Part shown: in pieces, positions 1 through 5,358 of the stretch
Position numbering within the stretch: position 1 is the first letter of the stretch
Layout: each line of letters opens with the position of its first letter
Assembly (NCBI GenBank): GCA_028704215.1
Contig: JAQVLJ010000048.1
Location: forward strand, 394 to 5,772
Length of the DNA: 5,379 nucleotides
Origin: Clostridia bacterium
Lineage (GTDB): Bacteria > Bacillota > Clostridia > Christensenellales > UBA1242
Direction: 5' to 3'
The notes under the pieces: model-generated
What the model saw: only the letters and a program-made list of their open reading frames with translations
What the model was told of the DNA's origin: nothing
Databases searched by the model: none
Translations under genes and position numbers: made by a program

Positions 1-1320
1 GGTACTAGTTCATTAGAAGAAAACGGAGAAGGAACAGATATGGTTCCGCTATTTGAAACTATTTTAAAAAACATACCTGCACCAGTTGGATATGAAAACA
101 AACCTTTTAAGATATTAATATCATCTGCCGAACACAACGACTACCTTGGTAGACTTGCGGTTGGAAAAATTGAACAAGGTCGTTGCAAAGTTGGTGACAG
201 CATAGCTATTTGTAATTATCACGATGACAAAAATATAAATGCAAAAATTCAACAACTGTTTGCTTTTGAGGGATTAAAACGAAGTCCTGTAAATGATGCA
301 ACAGTTGGAGATATTATTTGTATCGCTGGTGTAGAAGAATGTCAGATCGGAGATACTATTTGTTCACGTGACGATATTAGCCCTATCGAGTTTGTAAAAA
401 TCGACAAACCTACCGTAGAAATGACTTTTTTGGTCAATGATAGTCCTTTCGCTGGCAAAGAAGGAAAATTTGTTACTAGTAGGCATTTGAGAGAAAGATT
501 ATACAAAGAGGCGGTAAAGGACTTGTCTTTAAGCGTAACTGATGGAGAAACTAGTGAATGTTTCAAAGTATGTGGACGTGGAGAAATGCACTTATCCATT
601 TTGATAGAAAATATGCGTCGTGATGGATATGAATTTCAAGTTAGCATGCCAAGGGTATTGTTTATTGAAGAAAATGGCAAAACACTCGAGCCTGTCGACA
701 GATTGTTTGTTGACGTTCCAAAGGAGTGTGTTGGTACAATTATCAACAAAATGGCAACTAGAAAAGCTGAATTATTAAATATGCACGAACATAATTCTCG
801 TATGAAACTTGAATTTTTGATTCCAGAACGCGGATTGTTCGGTTTTAAATCAGAATTTTTGACAGACACACGTGGTGAGGGTGTAATAAGTTCTATTTTC
901 TTTGAATACCAGCCTTACAAAGGTGCAATCAATCGCAGAGAATTCGGTTCTCTGGTCGCTTGTGAATCTGGTGATGCTGTCGTTTATGGTCTTTTTAATG
1001 CACAAGAGCGTGGAGATTTGTTCATTGGAGCAAACACCAAAGTATATGAAGGAATGGTTGTGGGTCAAAATCCAAAAGGAGACGATATTCCTGTCAATGT
1101 ATGTAAGAAAAAACATCTTACAAATATGAGAAGTTCTGCTTCTGATGAAGCACTAAGACTGGCTCCGCCAAAGATTATGTCAATAGAAGATTGCATAGAA
1201 TTTTTGGATAATGACGAATACTTGGAAGCAACGCCAAAGAGTTTGCGTATACGAAAGACTATTTTAAACAATGAAATGAGATTAAAAGACAAAGCACGCC
1301 AAAATCGATCTCAAAACTAA
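1..1320 (+). CDS. typA: Translational GTPase TypA/BipA, C-terminal part (5' end outside window)
   Basis: The reading frame is open from base 1 and ends at TAA 1318-1320, so this is the last 439 codons of a protein normally about 605-615 residues long. Roughly 170 residues, including the P-loop and most of the GTPase domain, lie left of the window. The ATG at 40 is internal. Numbering from the first codon, the EF-Tu-like beta-barrel domain II spans about 35-125. It is followed by the EF-G-like domain III with SPFAGKEGKFVTSR (148-161) and GRGEMHLSILIENMRR (192-207), the domain V-like part with IPERGLFGFKSEF (274-286), and the family-specific C-terminal domain with VYEGMVVG (348-355) and KKKHLTNMRSS (369-379). 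These match the BipA family closely. BipA is a ribosome-binding GTPase acting in 50S subunit assembly and stress or cold adaptation in the cytoplasm. A strong terminator follows 3 bases after the stop, so it ends its transcript. Nothing is broken in the visible part. Confidence 0.97.
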   Translation, partial: GTSSLEENGEGTDMVPLFETILKNIPAPVGYENKPFKILISSAEHNDYLGRLAVGKIEQGRCKVGDSIAICNYHDDKNINAKIQQLFAFEGLKRSPVNDATVGDIICIAGVEECQIGDTICSRDDISPIEFVKIDKPTVEMTFLVNDSPFAGKEGKFVTSRHLRERLYKEAVKDLSLSVTDGETSECFKVCGRGEMHLSILIENMRRDGYEFQVSMPRVLFIEENGKTLEPVDRLFVDVPKECVGTIINKMATRKAELLNMHEHNSRMKLEFLIPERGLFGFKSEFLTDTRGEGVISSIFFEYQPYKGAINRREFGSLVACESGDAVVYGLFNAQERGDLFIGANTKVYEGMVVGQNPKGDDIPVNVCKKKHLTNMRSSASDEALRLAPPKIMSIEDCIEFLDNDEYLEATPKSLRIRKTILNNEMRLKDKARQNRSQN

Positions 1321-1323
1321 ATC

Positions 1324-1351
1324 AAAATTGGGAATATTCCCAATTTTTTTT
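1324..1351 (+). terminator. Intrinsic terminator of typA
   Basis: A perfect inverted repeat, AAAATTGGG (1324-1332) and CCCAATTTT (1339-1347) around the 6-nt loop AATATT, runs directly into a T-tract at 1344-1351. It starts 3 bases after the typA stop codon. The A-run on the 5' side means it could also work weakly on the minus strand, but no minus-strand gene ends here. Confidence 0.9.
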
Positions 1352-1365
1352 ATCAATGCAAATAT

Positions 1366-1394
1366 TTTACATTTATAACAAAAGTTTGTATAAT
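1366..1394 (+). promoter_or_regulatory. Housekeeping (sigma-A/70 type) promoter of tyrS
   Basis: The -35 box TTTACA (1366-1371) and the -10 box TATAAT (1389-1394) are separated by exactly 17 bp. The expected transcription start is about 1400-1402, immediately before the AAGGAG ribosome binding site. The leader is therefore only about a dozen bases long. This leaves no room for a T-box or any other structured leader. Confidence 0.85.
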
Positions 1395-1402
1395 GAATGC
1401 AC

Positions 1403-1408
1403 AAGGAG
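1403..1408 (+). promoter_or_regulatory. Ribosome binding site that fixes the tyrS start
   Basis: AAGGAG lies 5 nt before ATG 1414. The other in-frame ATG, at 1393, overlaps the -10 hexamer and lies upstream of the expected transcription start, so it cannot be used from this promoter. Confidence 0.88.
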
Positions 1409-1413
1409 TAATT

Positions 1414-2604
1414 ATGGCAGTAATTAGCGATGAAAAATCAATAAAAATATTTTTGGATGATTTGCAGCAAAAAGCAACCGCAATTCATTCTATTGAGGGT
1501 CTTTCTGACAAACTAAAAAGTGGAAAACGCCTTATCATAAAATTTGGCTGTGATCCATCACGACCTGACTTGCATTTGGGACATTCGGTTCCTTTGCGTC
1601 AATTCAAAAAATTTCAGGAATTGGGACACGAAATTGTTTTTATCATTGGAGATTACACAGCAATGATTGGTGACCCATCAGGAAAAAACAAGACTCGTCC
1701 AAGTTTGACACTAGAACAAACGCGAAAAAGCGGAGAAACATATTTTAAGCAAGTAACAAAGATACTTGACCCAAAACTAACTACTATTGCATACAACAGC
1801 GAGTGGCTATCAAAAATGAATTTTGCTGATATTATCAAACTATCTAGCAAATATACCGTTGCCCGTATGCTAGAAAGAGATGATTTTTCAAAAAGATTCA
1901 AAACAAATATACCTATTTCTGTACATGAATTTTTGTACCCATTAATGCAAGGATATGATTCAGTCGCAATAAAGGCAGATATAGAAATCGGTGGCACTGA
2001 TCAGACTTTCAATCTTTTGGTAGGACGTGAATTGCAAAGAGATTACGACCAAATTGCACAAGAAGTTATCACCTTTCCATTGCTGGTTGGGCTTGATGGC
2101 AAAGAAAAGATGAGCAAAAGTCTGAACAACTACATTGGACTAAATGAGTCCAGCGAAACAATGTTTGAAAAATGTATGAAAGTACCAGACGACCTTTTGG
2201 AAAGTTATTTTAGATTGACGACAGATATAGACGCTAAAGCGTATAAGACTTGGATAAATACAGATGTGCGAAATGCTCATTTTGAATATGCAAAAGAAAT
2301 AGTGAGATTGTATCATGGTGCTGACGCAATCGAACAGGCGCAAAAAAGATATTTGGAAATAGCACAAGGTTCAATTCCACAAATTATTAAGACATTAAAA
2401 TGCGAACAAAATAAAATGTCTATTATAGAAATGCTTGTTGTGTCAGGCTTTGCAACATCCAACTCCCAAGCGCGACAATTAGTGTTGGGTAATGGAGTAA
2501 AAGTAGATGGTGTATCGGTAACTGATACGTATGCAATTTATGATATTTTAAATGAGCCTACCTTGCAAAAGGGCAAAAATAGTTTTGTAAAGTTTACAAA
2601 ATAA
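1414..2604 (+). CDS. tyrS: Tyrosyl-tRNA synthetase (type 2 / TyrZ-like)
   Basis: This cytoplasmic class I aminoacyl-tRNA synthetase joins tyrosine to tRNA-Tyr using ATP. From ATG 1414 it is 396 residues, the normal length for the type 2 subfamily (about 400). The Rossmann catalytic core carries the HIGH-type motif HLGH at 54-57 within GCDPSRPDLHLGH. It continues with the IGDPSGK segment near 85-91, YPLMQGYD at 175-182 and GGTDQ at 193-197 in the tyrosine/ATP pocket, and a canonical KMSKS loop at 232-236. An S4-like RNA-binding domain fills the C-terminus, about 336-395. The wording GCDPSRPDLHLGH resembles the TyrZ-like subfamily rather than the classic Bacillus TyrS form (GFDPTADSLHIGH). The gene has its own promoter and terminator and appears monocistronic. 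All catalytic motifs look intact. The start at 1414 is chosen over 1393 because of the AAGGAG site and the promoter position. Confidence 0.97.
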   Translation: MAVISDEKSIKIFLDDLQQKATAIHSIEGLSDKLKSGKRLIIKFGCDPSRPDLHLGHSVPLRQFKKFQELGHEIVFIIGDYTAMIGDPSGKNKTRPSLTLEQTRKSGETYFKQVTKILDPKLTTIAYNSEWLSKMNFADIIKLSSKYTVARMLERDDFSKRFKTNIPISVHEFLYPLMQGYDSVAIKADIEIGGTDQTFNLLVGRELQRDYDQIAQEVITFPLLVGLDGKEKMSKSLNNYIGLNESSETMFEKCMKVPDDLLESYFRLTTDIDAKAYKTWINTDVRNAHFEYAKEIVRLYHGADAIEQAQKRYLEIAQGSIPQIIKTLKCEQNKMSIIEMLVVSGFATSNSQARQLVLGNGVKVDGVSVTDTYAIYDILNEPTLQKGKNSFVKFTK

Positions 2605-2609
2605 GTAAC

Positions 2610-2655
2610 AAAAAAGAACTTAATTTTAATTAAAAAATAATAAGTTCTTTTTTTT
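2610..2655. terminator. Bidirectional terminator between tyrS and the converging membrane-protein gene
   Basis: A perfect 13-bp inverted repeat, AAAAAAGAACTTA (2610-2622) and TAAGTTCTTTTTT (2641-2653), encloses an 18-nt AT-only loop. On the plus strand the stem runs into a T-tract to 2655, 6 bases past the tyrS stop. On the minus strand the mirrored A-run becomes a U-tract, and the hairpin begins only 6 bases past that gene's stop. One element thus serves both converging genes. The loop also contains the palindrome TTTTAATTAAAA (2624-2635). Confidence 0.85.
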
Positions 2656-2659
2656 ATTT

Positions 2660-3070
2660 TTAAATTAATGATAAAAAGAAAAATATTGATCCGCCCAAAG
2701 TCAAAATTGTCAAAACTAAAGCAATCCAGCCAATCGCTTTTTTGTTCATTTTGAGTTGATAAATGCTACTAATCAAAGCACTAATAATTAAGCCAACAGG
2801 CAAAATAATCAAAACGCTTAAAGCAACAAACCATATTAATGCGGTCACAATCACAACCACGCCTGCGTTGGTCAACAAAGCGCTCGTTATTGTTTCAAAA
2901 GTAAATAGACAAAGTACTACCAATGCTATCGCAATAACGTCCAAAATTATTGCAGAAACGCCATATCGAACTACCTTTGGTGCTCGTTCCGGATCGTTTT
3001 TAAGTTCCTTATATTTTCTATTTCTGTCACGACTTCTCATAAAAATGTTTAGTAAATCTATAAATTTCAT
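2660..3070 (-). CDS. Small multi-pass membrane protein of unknown function (136 aa)
   Basis: I do not recognise a family. The start at 3070 (MKFIDLLNIF...) is set by GAGGAG 6 nt upstream on the minus strand; a longer TTG start at 3097 is less likely. The N-terminal 35 residues are polar and strongly basic (RSRDRNRKYKELKN), with a short possibly amphipathic segment at 1-11, and probably stay in the cytoplasm. Three or four hydrophobic segments follow: about 37-58, one long stretch at about 67-103 that probably makes two helices, and 112-136, which ends the protein. A basic loop, QLKMNKK (105-111), precedes the last helix. There are no catalytic motifs or conserved polar clusters, no signal peptide with a cleavage site, and no periplasmic domain. 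It converges on tyrS with a shared terminator and diverges from the ABC gene across 228 bp, so it appears to be a single-gene transcript. A functional link to the ABC protein would be guesswork. Confidence 0.85.
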   Translation of the reverse strand: MKFIDLLNIFMRSRDRNRKYKELKNDPERAPKVVRYGVSAIILDVIAIALVVLCLFTFETITSALLTNAGVVVIVTALIWFVALSVLIILPVGLIISALISSIYQLKMNKKAIGWIALVLTILTLGGSIFFFLSLI

Positions 3071-3076
3071 AAAAAA

Positions 3077-3082
3077 CTCCTC
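3077..3082 (-). promoter_or_regulatory. Ribosome binding site fixing the start of the 136-aa membrane protein
   Basis: On the minus strand GAGGAG is followed by 6 nt (TTTTTT-like spacer) and then ATG at 3070-3068. This supports MKFIDLL as the real N-terminus rather than the upstream TTG at 3097. Confidence 0.85.
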
Positions 3083-3087
3083 GCATA

Positions 3088-3116
3088 ATATTAACAAAAT
3101 TTCTAAATTAACACAA
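3088..3116 (-). promoter_or_regulatory. Candidate promoter for the 136-aa membrane protein
   Basis: Read on the minus strand, TTGTGT (3116-3111) and TAATAT (3093-3088) are 17 bp apart. The predicted start lies just before GAGGAG, the same compact arrangement as at tyrS. Both boxes deviate from consensus and the region is so AT-rich that chance matches are common. An overlapping TATTAT (3090-3085) would start transcription inside the ribosome binding site and is less plausible. Confidence 0.35.
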
Positions 3117-3131
3117 ACAATTATTTAAGTA

Positions 3132-3259
3132 TTTTTTTATATATTTTATAATTCTTTTTGACATTATTTTACATATTTATAATAATTATTTTATATTAAT
3201 ATATTTTTAGACATTTTTATTCTTTTTTATACATTTCTTTTGACTTTTTGTTTAATTTT
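3132..3259. other. AT-rich divergent spacer with T-tracts near helical phase
   Basis: About a dozen T-runs of 3 to 7 bases lie on the plus strand, centred roughly at 3135, 3145, 3157, 3168, 3177, 3190, 3206, 3216, 3225, 3239, 3247 and 3257. Most neighbouring runs are 9-12 bp apart, with a break in phase around 3190-3206. Tracts repeated near 10.5 bp are known to give intrinsically curved DNA, and AT runs upstream of promoters can act as UP elements. No gene is visible here. A function is inferred only. Confidence 0.45.
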
Positions 3260-3267
3260 ATATACGC

Positions 3268-3285
3268 TTGTTTATATTGATTTAA
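3268..3285 (+). repeat. 18-bp repeat, copy 1, just upstream of the ABC gene
   Basis: TTGTTTATATTGATTTAA matches positions 5158-5175 downstream of the ABC gene at 17 of 18 bases, in the same orientation. It ends 13 bp before the ABC start codon and includes the candidate extended -10 of that gene. The identity stops sharply on both sides. Its role is unknown: it may be a promoter core, a regulator site, or a chance match in AT-rich DNA. Confidence 0.5.
3269..3278 (+). promoter_or_regulatory. Candidate extended -10 promoter element for the ABC gene
   Basis: TG at 3269-3270, one base, then TTATAT (3272-3277) fits an extended -10 element, with TATATT (3273-3278) overlapping. No good -35 is correctly spaced; TTGTTT at 3248-3253 is a weak option at 18-19 bp. 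Transcription would begin around 3284, giving a very short leader. The evidence is weak in this AT-rich context. Confidence 0.3.
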
Positions 3286-3290
3286 GTGGG
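3284..3290 (+). promoter_or_regulatory. Weak ribosome binding site of the ABC gene
   Basis: AAGTGGG lies 8 nt before ATG 3299. It is the only purine-rich stretch near the start and is a poorer Shine-Dalgarno match than the AAGGAG and GAGGAG of the neighbouring genes. This suggests modest translation. The next in-frame ATG (residue 7) has no such site. Confidence 0.55.
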
Positions 3291-3298
3291 ATATTTTT

Positions 3299-4972
3299 AT
3301 GAGTAGTAATATAAAAATGATAAAAAACTGGCATTCGTTGACCAAGCCAAGTAAAATGTTTATGGCCATTCAATTTTCAACTGTTTTTATGCGTTACATA
3401 TTCTTATTGTTATCGCCAATATTTGCCGCTAGAGCAATTACTAATTTGTATGCACAAGAATATCTGATGGCTGTAACTAATCTAAGCATAGAAGTGGTAC
3501 TGATAATACTTTCTGCCGCTTCTTTTACTATCAACTACCACTTGATGTCTAGATTGATAAATCCAATCTATCTCAAATTACAGGATCAAGTTTTGGAAGC
3601 AGTATTGAAAGCGTCACCAAGTAATTTCAAAAAGATTAGCAAAGAAAAACTTATCAACATTGTGGGAAATGATACTTATTTTGTAAGTACTTTCGCAGAT
3701 ATTTTGGCAGGAAGGTTGGCACGTTTTGTTAGGGTCTTAATCACAATTGTTGTTATATTTTTTATCAATATATACATAGGATTTGTCGCAATTTTTGTCA
3801 ACGTTATCAATTATTTTATACTTAATTACATTCATGAAAGAAAGTCCTTAGTTGTCAAAAGATTGAAGGAAAGTAACGACCGCTTATTTACAAGCTTTTC
3901 TCAATACATAGATAGTAAAGATACTATAAATACTTTAAATATAAAAAATAGAATTTTGGCAAACTTTGAGGCTTATTCACGAGGATACGGAAAAGAAAAA
4001 CACAAAAATAACGTATTTCAATCAAAGATAGACAATACATATTGGGCTTTTTACAAAATAGTCATTTACTGCGTTGCCCTACTGATGATTTTGATTGTAA
4101 GCAAAGGTTCGTTGAGTTTGACAGAATACTTGATTTTGGTACCCTACCTGCTTTCTGCAGTCGAGATTGCGAATGAAGCGTTTACAATTTTACCACAATT
4201 AAAAGAGGCAAATATTGCCACCAATAGAATACGCTCAGTGCTTTCGTTTACAGAAAAGAAAAAATTGGCTTTTGGTGAAAATGCCGAAGATATGATTAAT
4301 GGTGTTATTCATTTTGATAAAGTCTCTTATAGAGCAAAAGGCGGCGATAATCCAGAAATACGAAACATCAGTTTGTTTATTCGTGAAAACGAAACTACTC
4401 TTATTTGTGGTAAGCGACTAAGTGGCAAACGTACTATATTTAGGATTTTGAATAGAGATATTCGACCTACAACTGGCAATGTTTACCTTAGTGGTGAAAA
4501 TATTTTTGAATATAACAACAATACTTATTTAAAAAACTTTAACCACGTTACAAGCAAGCCTTTTATGTATTCTGGTAGCATATTAAAAAATCTAAAAATG
4601 GTTGATAAAAGCGAATACAACATTTACCATGTGTGCGTTACTTTGGGCTTGCACGCTATAATTAGCAAGTTGCCACAAAAATACAAATCAGACGTGTCTT
4701 TACTCACAACTGGTCAAAAATACCTTTTGTCTGTTGCTAGGGCTTTATTGACAACATGTCAAGTTTTGGCTTTCTACGAATTTCCTTCAAGCATAACTGA
4801 AAGTGAAAAGAACTTTATCAAAAAGGCGTTGAAAAAACTAAACGGGACATGTACAATGGTCATATTCTCTGCCAACGAAGATTGGGCTTGTGTGGCGGAC
4901 AAAATCATCAATATAGATGGTGGCAAAATAACCAATATTTACTTTAACGACATCCAAGATACTGCCGAATAA
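3299..4972 (+). CDS. ABC exporter-type half transporter with a degenerate (probably inactive) ATPase domain
   Basis: At 557 residues it has the normal size and order of a type I ABC exporter half: an N-terminal membrane domain (about 20-315; six helices near 22-48, 60-80, 143-160, 161-178, 249-268 and 275-297) and a C-terminal nucleotide-binding domain (336-545). Aligning the motifs without gaps shows the ATPase domain is altered almost everywhere. Walker A is GKRLSGKRT (371-379) and keeps K377 but has R378 for the Mg-binding Ser/Thr. The A-loop Tyr is A346, and the Q-loop Gln is S419. LSGGQ reads LTTGQ (469-473). The Walker B Asp is Y493 with the catalytic Glu E494 kept, SALD is SSIT (497-500), and the switch His is A525. 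The frame is uninterrupted, so this is not an obvious pseudogene. No partner half is in the window. It may be a non-hydrolysing subunit of a heterodimer, a sensor or regulator, or a young decaying gene. The substrate is unknown. Confidence 0.9.
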   Translation: MSSNIKMIKNWHSLTKPSKMFMAIQFSTVFMRYIFLLLSPIFAARAITNLYAQEYLMAVTNLSIEVVLIILSAASFTINYHLMSRLINPIYLKLQDQVLEAVLKASPSNFKKISKEKLINIVGNDTYFVSTFADILAGRLARFVRVLITIVVIFFINIYIGFVAIFVNVINYFILNYIHERKSLVVKRLKESNDRLFTSFSQYIDSKDTINTLNIKNRILANFEAYSRGYGKEKHKNNVFQSKIDNTYWAFYKIVIYCVALLMILIVSKGSLSLTEYLILVPYLLSAVEIANEAFTILPQLKEANIATNRIRSVLSFTEKKKLAFGENAEDMINGVIHFDKVSYRAKGGDNPEIRNISLFIRENETTLICGKRLSGKRTIFRILNRDIRPTTGNVYLSGENIFEYNNNTYLKNFNHVTSKPFMYSGSILKNLKMVDKSEYNIYHVCVTLGLHAIISKLPQKYKSDVSLLTTGQKYLLSVARALLTTCQVLAFYEFPSSITESEKNFIKKALKKLNGTCTMVIFSANEDWACVADKIINIDGGKITNIYFNDIQDTAE

Positions 4973-5157
4973 ATCCCATAATTAATAATGATTTTACAAA
5001 ACAATGCCAAAAAGTTTAGACAACCCAAATTTTATAAGTTTACTATTTTTGTGTAATACACATCTTTATTTAGCAAAAAAAATTACGTTTTAAATATTCA
5101 ACTTAACCGATGTCTATCAATATTATTCAATGTTGTGTTTATTTGTCCTAATTGAAA

Positions 5158-5175
5158 TTGTTTATTTTGATTTAA
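5158..5175 (+). repeat. 18-bp repeat, copy 2, downstream of the ABC gene
   Basis: TTGTTTATTTTGATTTAA differs from positions 3268-3285 at one base. The A-to-T change falls in what would be the -10-like core of copy 1. The copy lies about 185 bp past the ABC stop codon. Confidence 0.5.
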
Positions 5176-5204
5176 TAAATTTAATTTAATAAGATAAATT
5201 TATC
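5175..5204. repeat. AT-only inverted repeat with nested 12-bp palindrome
   Basis: ATAAATTTA (5175-5183) and TAAATTTAT (5195-5203) form a perfect 9-bp inverted repeat with an 11-nt loop. The right arm lies inside the perfect palindrome GATAAATTTATC (5193-5204). It directly follows copy 2 of the 18-bp repeat. It could be an operator-like site, but AT-only palindromes often arise by chance in DNA of this composition. Confidence 0.35.
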
Positions 5205-5297
5205 AGTATACAATCTGCCAATATCTAAGTAAAAAAGTATATTTTATTATTATGAACTTCAAAAACTACTATGTATTGTATAACCTATCAAAATATA

Positions 5298-5322
5298 TTA
5301 GAATAAAGAAACTTTTTTCTAA
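5298..5322. repeat. Hairpin upstream of the right-edge promoter
   Basis: TTAGAA (5298-5303) pairs with TTCTAA (5317-5322). After a single T/T mismatch, AAAG (5305-5308) pairs with CTTT (5312-5315) around an AAA loop. No T-tract follows on either strand, so it is not a standard terminator. Its position 7 bp before a -35 box suits a regulator site, but no regulator can be named. Confidence 0.4.
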
Positions 5323-5329
5323 AAATATC

Positions 5330-5358
5330 TTGCCAAATCAATTAATATTTTGTATACT
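5330..5358 (+). promoter_or_regulatory. Strong housekeeping-type promoter reading out of the right edge
   Basis: TTGCCA (5330-5335) and TATACT (5353-5358) are exactly 17 bp apart, each one base from consensus. TG immediately precedes the -10, as also seen at tyrS (TGTATAAT). The predicted start is near 5365, so the gene or RNA it drives lies beyond the window. Confidence 0.7.

Noticed and set aside
342..1292. Several antisense and out-of-frame reading frames of about 75-90 codons inside typA
   Set aside because: They lie entirely within a well-conserved coding region and show no recognisable protein features, so they are shadows of typA.
1352..1413. T-box or other riboswitch before tyrS
   Set aside because: Only about 60 bases separate the typA terminator from the tyrS ATG, and most of that is the promoter itself.
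3071..3097. Longer TTG start for the minus-strand membrane protein
   Set aside because: It would translate through the GAGGAG site, has no ribosome binding site of its own and lies over the candidate -10 box. ATG 3070 is far better placed.
2763..3128. 121-codon plus-strand reading frame opposite the 136-aa membrane protein
   Set aside because: It has no clear ribosome binding site, lies antisense to a gene with a good one, and its low-complexity sequence is what the complement of hydrophobic codons gives.
3299..4972. The ABC gene as a pseudogene
   Set aside because: No stop codon or frameshift interrupts 557 codons, the length is full and the motif positions align without gaps. The changes are substitutions, so a pseudo-enzyme is the more careful reading, although early decay is not excluded.
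5050..5062. TGTGT-AAT-ACACA hairpin as the ABC gene terminator
   Set aside because: The stem is only 5 bp with a 3-nt loop and is followed by TCTTTATTTAGC rather than a T-tract. The upstream T-run is on the wrong side.
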